A stretch of DNA of 64,000 nucleotides, taken from assembly GCF_007874125.1 (NCBI RefSeq), contig NZ_CP040128.1:3100001-3164000 (forward strand). Reading direction: 5' to 3'. Below the pieces are notes generated by a model. It was not told the DNA's origin. It worked only from the letters and a program-made list of their open reading frames with translations, and did not search any database. The stretch is from Noviherbaspirillum sp. UKPF54 (GTDB lineage Bacteria; Pseudomonadota; Gammaproteobacteria; Burkholderiales; Burkholderiaceae_D). The position numbers and the translations under genes were made by a program. Within the stretch, counting starts at the first letter, position 1, and every line of letters begins with the position of its first letter. Positions 1 to 8,189 of the stretch are shown here, one piece after another.

Positions 1-2282
1 GCGGCGACGCTTATCTATCGCAAGGAAAATCCGGGGAAGCATCTGCAGCCTATGAGCAGGCACTGTCACTGCGCGAAAGCGATCCCGGCGCACTGGTCGG
101 ACGAGCCCGGCTCAATGCTATTCGACGCGACTTCGCCGCAGCCCATGCCGATATCGACAAGGCCCTCACCGCCGATGAGAAAAATGTAGATGTCCGGCTA
201 TTCAAGAGCCAGCTGCTGCAAATGGAAGACAAGCCCCAAGATGCATTGGCATCCTATTCGCGGGTGATCGAGATTGATCCCTCCAATATAGAGGGCAAGC
301 TCGGCAGGGCATACTGCGAAATCGCACTGGAAAAATACGAAGACGCACAACGCGACCTTGACGCAATTCGCAAGCTGGCCCCCGGCAGAGCGGTCGTCCT
401 CCATGCACAAGCGATGCTCGACTACAAGCAGGGCAAGCCGCAACAGGCGCTCGAAGCGGTGCAGCAAGTGCTGCGCGCTGCGCCCGAGTATGCTCCCAGC
501 CTGCTGCTGGCGGGCGTGCTGCAAAAGGACCTCGGCGCGTATCAGCAAGCCGAAGACAACCTGAGCCGTTATCTCGACAAGGTTCCCGGCAATCTCTATG
601 CCATCAAGCAGCTGGCTGCCGTCATCCTGAGGAATGGCGACGTACAGCGCGCGGCGAACGTGATCGAAAGCGGACTGAAATCTGCGCCTGACGACACCCA
701 GCTGCTGGCTCTTGCCGGTGATGCCAATTTGCGGGAAAAGAATTTTGCCAAGGCGTCCACCTATTTTGAGCGCGCCGCGCGCAACGCTCCTGACTCCGCA
801 AGAATCCTGACTGCGGTAGGGGTGAGCAAGCTCGCGCAGGGCGACAGCGCAGCTGCTACCGAGGTGCTAGAGAAGGCAGTCAAGCTGGACCAGCAATCGG
901 TCGACGCCGGGCTGTTGCTGGTAAATGCCAAGATCGCAGCAAAACAATATGACAGCGCGCTTGCCACGCTCAAGAAATTGGCGGCTGACCACCCCGACAA
1001 CCCGGCGATTCCGAATCTTGCCGGTCACGTCTATCTCGGCATGCGGGACACGCGCAATGCGCGAGCGTCATTCGACAAGGCGCTGGCACTGCAACCGAAG
1101 TTCTTCGCCGCCGCGGCAAGCCTTGCCCGCCTCGACGTGCAGGAAAACAGGCATGACGCCGCCAGACAGCGCTTTGTTTCCCTCCTTGCGAAGGACCCGT
1201 CCAACGTTCTTGCCATGCTGGCGCTGGCGGAGCTTGCCAATATTCAGGGCAAGCCGGCCGATACGCTGACCTGGCTGGAGAAGGCAAACCGCGCCGATCC
1301 CAAGGATGACAAGGCAGCGGCCGCACTCGCAACGCAATACATGAACACAGGAAAATGGGACAAGGCCCTGACGTTTGCCAAGTCATTCGCCCTTGAAAAT
1401 TCGGAATCGCCACGTGCGTTGGACTTGCTCTCGCGCGTGCAGCTCGCCAACAAAGACCTGAACGGCGCGCTGGAGTCGCTGGAACGACTGGCCAAGCTCG
1501 TTCCGAACCCGGCCGGCGTCAATGTCCGCATCGCGCTCGCGCATATGTCCAAGCGCGACTTTCCCGCAGCGCGGGAAGCGGTGAACAAGGCATTGTCGGC
1601 GAGTCCCAACCTGCTGGAAGCACAATACGTCGACGGCTTGCTCAAGGCGCGCCAAGGCGACGCGGATGCGGCGCAGGCGATCGCCCGCAGACTCCAGAAG
1701 GAGCAGGCGCGCTCAGCCTATGGTCACCTGCTTGAAGCCGAGAGCTGGATGGCGCGCAAGAATTCCGCAGCTGCGGCGACATCCCTTGAAGCAGCCTTCA
1801 AGCTCGAACCCAATAGTGAAACGTTGTCCCGACTGCATCGCGCACTGGAGCTTTCCGGACGCGCAAATGAAGCCGACAGCCGGGCAAGCGAATGGCTAGC
1901 CGCGCACGCGAACGATCGCGCGGTGAGAATGCTGGTGGCGGAGTCGAATCTCTCGCGTCGGCAGTACAAGATCGCCATCGCACATTATGAGAAGCTACTG
2001 CAAAGCGATGCGAATAATGTTGTTGCTCTCAACAACCTTGCGTTCGCCTATCAGGAAATCAAGGATGCGCGAGCGCTTGATACGGCGGAAAAGGCATACA
2101 AGCTGGCGGGAGAAGATCCGTCTGTGCTCGATACTCTCGGCTGGATTCTCGCTCAGCAGGGGCAGCGTGAACGCGGCCTCGCGTTGCTGAGAAAGTCCGC
2201 CGCAATGGCGCCCAATTCCCGGGAAATCAAAGAACACCTGGAGCAGGCTGAGCGCGGCCAACTATCGCCGAAAGGCACGTGA
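1..2282 (+). CDS. prsT: TPR-repeat protein of PEP-CTERM/exosortase system, PrsT-like (5' end missing)
   Basis: The reading frame is open from base 3, so the gene starts before the window; 759 residues are visible. The whole visible protein is a chain of tetratricopeptide-like helical pairs of about 34 residues, rich in Ala/Leu with repeated A-x-x-x-L-x-x-A-L patterns. It ends with a TLGWIL motif followed by ERGLALLRKSA, a pattern typical of the last TPRs in PrsT-type proteins. Family knowledge: PrsT accompanies XrtA/PEP-CTERM exopolysaccharide loci and is an exported scaffold for polysaccharide assembly. The signal peptide would be in the missing part and no exosortase gene is visible, so the PrsT name rests on repeat style and length. 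Other long periplasmic TPR proteins are possible. Confidence 0.7.
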   Translation, partial: GDAYLSQGKSGEASAAYEQALSLRESDPGALVGRARLNAIRRDFAAAHADIDKALTADEKNVDVRLFKSQLLQMEDKPQDALASYSRVIEIDPSNIEGKLGRAYCEIALEKYEDAQRDLDAIRKLAPGRAVVLHAQAMLDYKQGKPQQALEAVQQVLRAAPEYAPSLLLAGVLQKDLGAYQQAEDNLSRYLDKVPGNLYAIKQLAAVILRNGDVQRAANVIESGLKSAPDDTQLLALAGDANLREKNFAKASTYFERAARNAPDSARILTAVGVSKLAQGDSAAATEVLEKAVKLDQQSVDAGLLLVNAKIAAKQYDSALATLKKLAADHPDNPAIPNLAGHVYLGMRDTRNARASFDKALALQPKFFAAAASLARLDVQENRHDAARQRFVSLLAKDPSNVLAMLALAELANIQGKPADTLTWLEKANRADPKDDKAAAALATQYMNTGKWDKALTFAKSFALENSESPRALDLLSRVQLANKDLNGALESLERLAKLVPNPAGVNVRIALAHMSKRDFPAAREAVNKALSASPNLLEAQYVDGLLKARQGDADAAQAIARRLQKEQARSAYGHLLEAESWMARKNSAAAATSLEAAFKLEPNSETLSRLHRALELSGRANEADSRASEWLAAHANDRAVRMLVAESNLSRRQYKIAIAHYEKLLQSDANNVVALNNLAFAYQEIKDARALDTAEKAYKLAGEDPSVLDTLGWILAQQGQRERGLALLRKSAAMAPNSREIKEHLEQAERGQLSPKGT

Positions 2283-2318
2283 AGCTGCGCCGGGGCGTAC
2301 ATGTCCCGGCGCAGCTTC
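2281..2318 (+). terminator. Perfect 14-bp hairpin at the end of the TPR gene
   Basis: GAAGCTGCGCCGGG at 2281-2294 pairs perfectly with 2305-2318 around a 10-base loop. The stem begins inside the stop codon of the TPR gene. A T-run comes only about 18 bases later (2336-2342), so it may act as a terminator or as a 3'-end stabilising structure. Confidence 0.6.
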
Positions 2319-2792
2319 GGCGTCAGTGCCTTCCGCTTTTTCCCATGCCTGCTCGAAGCAATCGACATTCGCCGCACGACGCTGATAACAGGTGGATAAA
2401 CGACAGGAGCAGGAAGCTGATACACCGGACGAACGCGGCATGGGCACAAGGCCCCAGATGCACGGATTGCGCTCGCAAGGCGATGCGCTCCGAAATGGAA
2501 CTGACCAGGTGCCGATTCACAGGCGAGAGCCGGTTGGTCGTGGGATGAAGCCAGGCAAGCGAAATGGCGGTTCCGGGTGCACCAGGCTGGAACTGCATGG
2601 CGGCCGCCAAAATTCTTGGTCCACCGGCAGCCATCCATCGCGAAATGCGGTTGTTCATCCCACGGCCAACGGGCTCTGGAATGGGAAGTGTACCGGGCGC
2701 TTCCGTCAAAGCGTTGAGTTCAGTCAACTCGTACGTGACAGCGGCTGTCGAAATCGATTGCGTGCAATGGCAAGCGAAAAAAAGGAAGTGTG
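2283..2792. other. Gene-free interval between the TPR gene and rnpB
   Basis: About 510 bases without a convincing gene. Open frames on both strands here lack ribosome-binding sites and recognisable protein motifs. Contents seen are the hairpin at the end of the TPR gene and a pair of 24-base inverted arms (2526-2549 and 2654-2677). The rest shows no clear signal. Confidence 0.6.
2526..2677. repeat. Long imperfect inverted repeat, MITE- or REP-like
   Basis: The 24 bases at 2526-2549 match the reverse complement of 2654-2677 at 22 of 24 positions, both sharing the core CGTGGGATGAA. The arms are separated by 104 bases. No transposase lies nearby. The structure could be a miniature mobile element, a paired REP/BIME unit or a remnant. 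Confidence 0.5.
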
Positions 2793-3127
2793 AAGCAAGC
2801 CGATAGGCCGGATTCTGTTACGGCAGGTCGCCCTGCTATGACAGCCATTCCTCTAGGCCGTGGATTACTCCACGGCTCAAGCTTCCTACCCGCACGCTCC
2901 GCGAGCAGCCTCAATGCGTGCCTATTTGGAATTGCTCCGGGTGGAGGTTACCGCGTTTCACCGTAACTTAATACGCTCGTCTCTGTGGCCCTATTCCTCG
3001 CCTTATACCGTCCCCGGCTTGCGCCGGACAGGCTTTCAACGTACGGCCGTTAGCCGTCACCCTGCTCTGTGGAGTCCGGACCTTCCTCCCGCTATCTTGC
3101 GATAGCCAGCGGCTGTCTGGCTTGCTT
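2793..3127 (-). ncRNA. rnpB: RNase P RNA (M1 RNA), bacterial class A
   Basis: On the minus strand the RNA begins AAGCAAGCCAGACAGCCGC and soon contains GAGGAAGGTCCGGACTCC, the conserved P4/CR-I region of bacterial RNase P RNA. It ends with CCGGCCTATCGGCTTGCTT, which pairs back with the 5' end to form P1. The length of about 335 bases suits class A. The RNA is the catalytic subunit of the ribonuclease that trims tRNA 5' ends. A TACAAT -10 box lies just upstream (3136-3141). Ends were placed from the P1 pairing and may be off by a few bases. Confidence 0.93.
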
Positions 3128-3135
3128 CACACCGC

Positions 3136-3141
3136 ATTGTA
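3136..3141 (-). promoter_or_regulatory. -10 box of rnpB
   Basis: TACAAT on the minus strand sits 8 bases before the inferred 5' end of the RNase P RNA, the spacing expected for a sigma-70 -10 element. No good -35 match was found at 16-18 bases. Confidence 0.55.
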
Positions 3142-3224
3142 CCGTAGCGGCAGCTGGGCCGGGATGTCCTTTTTTCCCGCGGCAGTCGCGCAGAAGCGGT
3201 ATGGCGAGCTCCGGGACGGCAGGT

Positions 3225-4136
3225 TCACTCGTTGCACGCCTCGATGACTTGCTCGCGCAACCAGCGGTTCGCCGGATCGTGCTCGGTGTTCGCGTGCCAG
3301 TAAAAATGCGCCTCCGCCAACGGCGTGGCAAGCGGCAGCGGGAAAATCCGGTTGCCGAACGGGCGGTTGAAAAAATCGGCGTGACGCTGCGGCATGGTCA
3401 GCAGCAGGTCCGTGCGGCTGACCACGCCACAGCCAGTGAAGTAATCCTGGCAGCGCAGGCGGATACGCCGGTGCAGGTCGCGCCGCCCCAACTCCATGTC
3501 GGCCAGTCCCGGCCCGGAACGGCGCGAGCCGACCAGCACATGCCCCTGCGCCAGGTAGGCGTCGAGATCCAGCGCGTCCCGGATCTGCGGATGATCGCGC
3601 CGTACCACCACAACCATCGGGCTCAGCCCGACCCGCAAACGGCGCACATGGCCCGACAACGGCAGCGCCACATCGACGGCGGCGTCGATCGATCCCATTG
3701 CCAGCGATTCTTCGAGGCCGCGCCGGCTGACGTGCACGGCATCGATGTCGACACCCGGCGCACGGCTGCCGATGTGCTGCATCAGCGGCGGCAGCAACGC
3801 CATCTCCAGCATGCCGCGGATAGCCAGCGTGAAGCGCCGTTTCGTAGTCGCGGCATCGAAACGCCCGGCCTGATGCAGCGTCATTTCGATGCCGTGCAGC
3901 GAACGCCGTATCGGCTCGACCAGGCTGCGTGCCAGTGGCGTCGGCACGATCGCGCGCCCTTCGCGCACGAACAGCGGATCGTCGAACAGCGTGCGCAGGC
4001 GCGCCAATGCATGGCTGAGCGCCGATTGTGTCAGATTCAGTTTTTCGCTCGCCCGGGTGATGCTCCCCTCGGCGCATATCGCGTCGAGCACCACCAGGAG
4101 ATTCAAGTCGATGCGGCTGATATGCATGTTCTTCAT
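3225..4136 (-). CDS. LysR-family transcriptional regulator
   Basis: The 303-residue protein has an N-terminal winged helix-turn-helix (about residues 8-65) with the typical SITRASEKLNLTQSALSHAL pattern. An effector-binding domain follows from about residue 95 to the end, the usual LysR size and layout. It ends about 100 bases before rnpB and is transcribed away from the lipase gene, starting about 400 bases upstream of it on the other strand. Control of the lipase is possible by position only. The effector cannot be told from the sequence. Within the family it resembles the NodD/LeuO-like branch (RIDLNLLVVLDAI start). Confidence 0.9.
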   Translation of the reverse strand: MKNMHISRIDLNLLVVLDAICAEGSITRASEKLNLTQSALSHALARLRTLFDDPLFVREGRAIVPTPLARSLVEPIRRSLHGIEMTLHQAGRFDAATTKRRFTLAIRGMLEMALLPPLMQHIGSRAPGVDIDAVHVSRRGLEESLAMGSIDAAVDVALPLSGHVRRLRVGLSPMVVVVRRDHPQIRDALDLDAYLAQGHVLVGSRRSGPGLADMELGRRDLHRRIRLRCQDYFTGCGVVSRTDLLLTMPQRHADFFNRPFGNRIFPLPLATPLAEAHFYWHANTEHDPANRWLREQVIEACNE

Positions 4137-4241
4137 GGGTTGAAATGAAAACGTTTCAGTTGAACCTGCCTGGTCTTATCCCTTAACCTGACGCTGCCTT
4201 CTTGGTGCGAGTCTTGGCCTTTTACACGAAGCCGCCCTCCG

Positions 4242-4266
4242 AATTCAGCAAACTCCCTGCTGAATT
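4242..4266. promoter_or_regulatory. 9-bp palindrome upstream of the lipase promoter region
   Basis: AATTCAGCA (4242-4250) and TGCTGAATT (4258-4266) are perfect inverted copies separated by 7 bases. It lies about 150 bases upstream of the candidate sigma-54 promoter, a normal distance for an activator site. The run of T after the right arm means a terminator-like hairpin cannot be excluded, although no plus-strand gene ends here. Confidence 0.4.
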
Positions 4267-4393
4267 TTTCCGAGGAATGACTCTATACATCGCAGACGAA
4301 TTAGGGCTGCGACAATAGCCTGCCCGTGCGGCGGCTGAATGCCTTACTCATAAAAACAATTCGCTATCGATCCTGCCTAATGGAAATGGAGAA

Positions 4394-4408
4394 TGGCGAT
4401 CGCGTTGC
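4394..4408 (+). promoter_or_regulatory. Candidate sigma-54 (-24/-12) promoter for the lipase operon
   Basis: TGGCGATCGCGTTGC has the GG and GC doublets (4395-4396 and 4407-4408) with exactly the 10-base gap required by RpoN. It matches TGGC-N7-TTGC, although the usual A-C after TGGC is G-A. It is about 130 bases upstream of the lipase start. Sigma-54 control of secreted lipases is known in Pseudomonas; here it is inference. Confidence 0.4.
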
Positions 4409-4537
4409 CGCTTGAGCCGGCGGCTGCGCATCGATCCACATGCGGCAACATGAAAAGGAGTTCGCCTATGACGAGATAAGCAGCCCCCACCAGTCGATTT
4501 GCAACACCCAGAACAACAATCACGGAGACACTACAAC

Positions 4538-5467
4538 ATGAAGAAACAATTATGGTCGTGGCTGATCGCAGTCGCGCTGGCGCTTGGCGTCCTGTCCGCT
4601 CCCGCGTACGCGGGCTATACCCAGACCCGCTATCCGATCGTGCTCGTGCATGGCTTGCTCGGCTTCGACAGCATCGGTCCGCTGGATTACTGGTATGGCA
4701 TCCCGTCCGCATTGCGCGACGGCGGCGCCCAGGTCTACGTGGCGCAGGTAGCCGCCGCCAACAGCACCGAAGTACGCGGCGAGCAATTGCTGACGCAGGT
4801 GCAGCAGATCCTGGCCATCACCGGCGCATCCAAGGTCAACCTGATCGGCCACAGCCACGGCGGACCGACCACGCGCTATGTCGCCTCGGTGCGCCCCGAC
4901 CTGATCGCATCGGTCACCACGATCGGCGGCGTCAACAAGGGTTCGAAAGTCGCGGATGCCTATTTCGGCCTGCTCGGCACCGGCACCATCAGCAGCACCC
5001 TGCTCAACTCGATCGTCGGCGGCACCGGCCAGCTGATCGACTTCCTGTCGGGCGGTTCGGGCCTATCGCAGAACGGCGCAGCGGCGATCTGGGCGCAGAC
5101 CAGCACCGACCTGGCGCGCTTCAACGCGCTCCATCCCGAAGGCGTTCCCTCCACGGCATGCGGCGAAGGCGCCTACCAGGCACGCGGCGTGTACTACTTC
5201 TCGTGGAGCGGCGCACAACCCTACACCAACGTGTTCGACATCCTCGACCCGGCGCTGGCGCTGACGTCGCTGGCGTTCGGCGGGGAAAAGAACGACGGCC
5301 TGGTCGGCAGCTGCTCAACCCATCTGGGCCGCGTGATCCGAGACGACTACGGGATGAACCACCTTGATGAGGTCAACCAGACCATCGGCATCGTCAACAT
5401 CTTCGAGACCAATCCGGTCACGCTGTTCCGCCAGCATGCGAACCGGTTGCAAGGGCTCGGGCTATGA
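4538..5467 (+). CDS. lip: Secreted triacylglycerol lipase, Burkholderia/Pseudomonas family I type
   Basis: The 309-residue precursor has a Sec signal peptide (residues 1-25, cleavage after APAYA). The mature part opens with the lipase pattern YPIVLVHGLLGFD, whose HGLLG forms the oxyanion loop. The nucleophile is Ser106 in GHSHG; the other triad members are likely Asp253 (EKNDGLVG) and His275 (MNHLDEVNQ). Cys208 and Cys259 can form the family disulfide. The enzyme hydrolyses triacylglycerols after type II secretion and needs the foldase encoded next. The start was placed at the ATG after a GGAG site; a longer frame upstream would bury the signal peptide. The stop overlaps the foldase start by 4 bases. 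Confidence 0.93.
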   Translation: MKKQLWSWLIAVALALGVLSAPAYAGYTQTRYPIVLVHGLLGFDSIGPLDYWYGIPSALRDGGAQVYVAQVAAANSTEVRGEQLLTQVQQILAITGASKVNLIGHSHGGPTTRYVASVRPDLIASVTTIGGVNKGSKVADAYFGLLGTGTISSTLLNSIVGGTGQLIDFLSGGSGLSQNGAAAIWAQTSTDLARFNALHPEGVPSTACGEGAYQARGVYYFSWSGAQPYTNVFDILDPALALTSLAFGGEKNDGLVGSCSTHLGRVIRDDYGMNHLDEVNQTIGIVNIFETNPVTLFRQHANRLQGLGL

Positions 5468-6399
5468 CGAAGACGACATCCATCGTCTGGGCGATGGCGC
5501 TTGGCGCCGCCGCTTTTTGGGGAGTGATGGCGACGCGCGAACCGGAAGTCAGGCCCGCCGCGGATGCGGCGCGGCCCAACCTGTTTCCCTTTGTCCGCTC
5601 GATGGAGGGGACGCGCCCGGATGGCGATGTGCAGGTGACAAGCGACAAGACGCTAGTTGTCGATCGCGAGCTGCGCAATCTGTTCGAATACTACCTGGCC
5701 GCCACCGGCGAAAAACCACTGGATGCGATCCGCGCCGAAATCGAACGCGAACTCGGCCAGCGCCTGCCACCGCCACTGGCGGTTCAAGCCAGGAACTTGC
5801 TGGCCCGTTATCTTGACTACAAGCGCGAACTTGCCGAAGCAGAAAAAAACCCCGCCTTGTCAGGAAACACGCTTGACGCGATCCGCGGGCGATTGCAAGC
5901 GCTGCAACAAGTACGCGGGCGTTATTTCAGCCCGCTAGAAGTTGCTGGCATGTTCGGGCTGGACGATGCGTACGACAATGACGCCGTCGCGCGCATCGAG
6001 ATCAGCCAGGACAAGTCATTGAACGCCGAACAACGACGCGGCAAGCTTGCGGCACTCGATGCGACGCTGCCGGCGGAATTGCGCGAGGCGCGCGACGCGC
6101 CGCTGCAAGCGGTCAGGCTGGAGCAGGAAGCGGCCACGATGCGCGCGCGCGGCGCGTCCGACGACGAGGTTTACCGCATGCGTGCCGTGGCGGTCGGCCC
6201 GGAGGCGGCGGCAAGGCTGGCAGCAGTCGACCGGGAACAGGCCGATTGGCAAGCGCGCATCGCCGCCTACCTCGCTGAGCGCCGGAAACTAGGCGAAGGC
6301 AACGCGAGCGGGAATGAGGCGGTCTTGCAACAATTACGCGATACCTACTTCAATCCAGACGAGCAAAAGCGCCTGGCGGCCTACGAGCCGCGTTCGTAG
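5464..6399 (+). CDS. lifO: Lipase-specific foldase (lipase chaperone)
   Basis: The 311-residue protein has one N-terminal membrane anchor (about residues 5-23) followed by a long, charged, helical periplasmic domain. The family motif RxxFDY(F/L)xSxxGE appears as LRNLFEYYLAATGE at residues 70-83. The rest shows the repeated long helices that wrap around the lipase. It folds the lipase in the periplasm before secretion. The ATG overlaps the lipase stop (ATGA), indicating coupled translation of the pair. Confidence 0.92.
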   Translation: MTKTTSIVWAMALGAAAFWGVMATREPEVRPAADAARPNLFPFVRSMEGTRPDGDVQVTSDKTLVVDRELRNLFEYYLAATGEKPLDAIRAEIERELGQRLPPPLAVQARNLLARYLDYKRELAEAEKNPALSGNTLDAIRGRLQALQQVRGRYFSPLEVAGMFGLDDAYDNDAVARIEISQDKSLNAEQRRGKLAALDATLPAELREARDAPLQAVRLEQEAATMRARGASDDEVYRMRAVAVGPEAAARLAAVDREQADWQARIAAYLAERRKLGEGNASGNEAVLQQLRDTYFNPDEQKRLAAYEPRS

Positions 6400-6574
6400 C
6401 GACATACCTGATGCGCGACGGCGCCATGCCGTTGCGCACCATGCTTATCATGCCGTCGGACAATCGTCCCTTGACAGCGTTGACTTTGGCGGCACATGGG
6501 TACGCCCTTTTGCCGGCAAACAGATGGCTGTCTTTCGTGGGCGCGGCAGAATTTTTTCACGCAAATATTGTCAA

Positions 6575-6614
6575 GGAATACGGCACCCCCTTATTGGCAG
6601 GGGTGTCGTATTCC
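6575..6614. promoter_or_regulatory. 15-bp hairpin between the lipase operon and the helix-turn-helix gene
   Basis: GGAATACGGCACCCC (6575-6589) pairs with 6600-6614 with a single G-T mismatch and a 10-base loop. It lies about 45 bases before the next start codon and has no following T-run. It could terminate lifO transcription or be an operator for the downstream DNA-binding protein. Confidence 0.5.
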
Positions 6615-6659
6615 GGTGTCGCGAAGGCACGGATTCAGATCGAGGATTTTTTCAGTCAT

Positions 6660-7172
6660 ATGGCACTGGTTTCCATTTCCGAGGCTGCGAAACTTGTTCG
6701 CAGAAACCGCTCGACGCTCTACCGCGACATTGAAAAAGGGCGGCTGAGCAAGACCGTCACGCCGGAAGGCGAAACGCAGATCGAGACATCCGAGCTGCTG
6801 CGCACTTACGGGCGCCTGCATCCGAACGAGGACGAAGGCCCGGATGAGCGCACGCGGGAAAGAACAAGAATTGCCATATTGGAAGAAAGGACGCGCTCGC
6901 TGGAACGCGCGCTCGCGCTCGAAGCGGAATTGCGCAAGGTAAAAGATCAGGTGACCAATGAATTGCGCGCGCGCCTTGCCGACAAGGATAACGTGATCAA
7001 GGCGCTCGAAAGCAAGGTGCTGTTCCTGGAGTACGACAAGCAGGTCGAGTCTCTGTCGGAGGAAGCGCCGGAATCGCCAGCGCAGCAGACGACCAAACCT
7101 GAAAAGCCAAAGAGCGCCGAAAGCGTGATGCCCAAGAAGGGATGGTGGGCGCGCTTTCTGGCGAAGCGCTGA
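6660..7172 (+). CDS. Helix-turn-helix/coiled-coil DNA-binding protein of plasmid-replication type
   Basis: The 170-residue protein begins with a MerR/excisionase-like helix-turn-helix (residues 1-50, ISEAAKLVRRNRSTLYRDIEKG, then a short wing and ETSELLRTYG). A long charged coiled coil follows (about 65-120), then a Pro/Glu/Lys-rich linker and a basic WW-containing tail. This layout resembles KfrA-like proteins and the small DNA-binding partner of Rep in some plasmids. No Rep, Par or mobilisation gene is adjacent, so it looks like an orphan on the chromosome. The start was chosen at the ATG that begins the helix-turn-helix; an earlier in-frame ATG would add a segment without homology that spans the hairpin. 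Confidence 0.65.
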   Translation: MALVSISEAAKLVRRNRSTLYRDIEKGRLSKTVTPEGETQIETSELLRTYGRLHPNEDEGPDERTRERTRIAILEERTRSLERALALEAELRKVKDQVTNELRARLADKDNVIKALESKVLFLEYDKQVESLSEEAPESPAQQTTKPEKPKSAESVMPKKGWWARFLAKR

Positions 7173-7197
7173 TACCGGAGCCGCGCAGAAAAGAAAC

Positions 7198-7224
7198 AGC
7201 CCCGCAGATCGAAGCTGCGGGGCT
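7198..7224. terminator. Bidirectional terminator between convergent genes
   Basis: AGCCCCGCAG (7198-7207) pairs perfectly with 7215-7224 around 7 bases. On the minus strand it is followed by TGTTTCTTTTCT, a T-rich tail suited to ending the fatty-acid operon. On the plus strand it ends the helix-turn-helix gene. Confidence 0.75.
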
Positions 7225-7309
7225 ATTCCCGGTACAGCCATCGAACGGAATTGCCGCGATTCCCGCGCCGGCATTCACCTGAGCTTGGTGACGTGCCGGT
7301 GGCGGTGCA

Positions 7310-8077
7310 TTACGCGAATTTCGTGAAGTCGGGACGCCGCTTCTCGAAGAAGGCGGTAAACGCCTCTTTCGCTTCCTTCGCGACCAGCATTTCGCCGAAG
7401 TGCTTGTTTTCCTCCAGCATGCGCGCATTGACCGCAGCCGCCTGGGATTCCTTCATCAGGCGCTTGGTGACGCGCAGCGACGACGCCGGCAGCGCGGCCA
7501 GCTTGGCCGCTTGCCCATGCGCGAACGGCAGCAAGTCGTTCACCGGCAGCACGCGGCTGACCAAGCCCATCTCGTACGCCTCTTCCGCCGAGAACGCTTC
7601 GCCCAGCAGCAGCTTTTCGGCGGCGCGCTGGTATCCGACCATTTGCGGGAACAGCATGCTGGAGGCGAACTCCGGGCACAGGCCCAACTGCGTAAACGGC
7701 ATCGCGAACTTGGCGTTGTCGGCCGCATAAACCAGGTCGCAATGCATCAGCATCGTGGTGCCGATGCCGACCGCGTTGCCGGCCACGGCCGCGACGACCG
7801 GCTTGGATGCCACATTCAACGCGCGCATGAATTGCGCCACCGGACGGTCGCCCACCTCGGCCGATTCATTCTTCAGGAAATCGTCGAGATCGTTCCCCGC
7901 GGTGAATACTTCCGGCTTGCCCGTGATGACGATGGCACGCACCGCTGCATCGCTTTCCGCCTCCCTGAGCGCATCGGCCATCATCTGGTACATCGCCGCC
8001 GTGATCGCGTTTTTCTTTTCCGGGCGATTGAATTCGATTGTCAGAATGCCGTTCGATTTATTGGTCAGAATATCCAT
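7310..8077 (-). CDS. Enoyl-CoA hydratase/isomerase family protein
   Basis: The 255-residue crotonase-fold protein has GKPEVFTAGNDLDDF and AVAGNAVGIGTTMLMHCDLVYA, the two oxyanion-hole segments of the family. It lacks an obvious Glu pair in the usual hydratase positions, so it may be an isomerase or a hydratase with other specificity. It is the last gene of a minus-strand beta-oxidation operon. A GGGAGAG site lies 3 bases before the second ATG; the first ATG four codons earlier is part of that site's context, so the second was taken as the start. Confidence 0.85.
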   Translation of the reverse strand: MDILTNKSNGILTIEFNRPEKKNAITAAMYQMMADALREAESDAAVRAIVITGKPEVFTAGNDLDDFLKNESAEVGDRPVAQFMRALNVASKPVVAAVAGNAVGIGTTMLMHCDLVYAADNAKFAMPFTQLGLCPEFASSMLFPQMVGYQRAAEKLLLGEAFSAEEAYEMGLVSRVLPVNDLLPFAHGQAAKLAALPASSLRVTKRLMKESQAAAVNARMLEENKHFGEMLVAKEAKEAFTAFFEKRRPDFTKFA

Positions 8078-8189
8078 GAACTCTCCCATGAAAAAGCCGC
8101 ACGGTTTGTACCCGTACGGCTCTCAGTTCACTGCCTCGCAGTATTCCGGCGCGCCGCAACGTGCGGGTTACGCCGGACCACCGACCATC

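Larger units (their letters stand above)
4137..4537. other. Intergenic regulatory region between the LysR gene and the lipase
   Basis: About 400 bases without a gene. It holds a perfect 9-bp inverted repeat (4242-4266) and a sequence fitting the sigma-54 -24/-12 pattern (4394-4408). Nothing else stands out. Confidence 0.55.

Noticed and set aside
2392..2793. Open frames of about 130 codons on both strands near the inverted repeat
   Set aside because: No ribosome-binding site or family motif; the frames simply cross the inverted arms, which explains shared peptide pieces.
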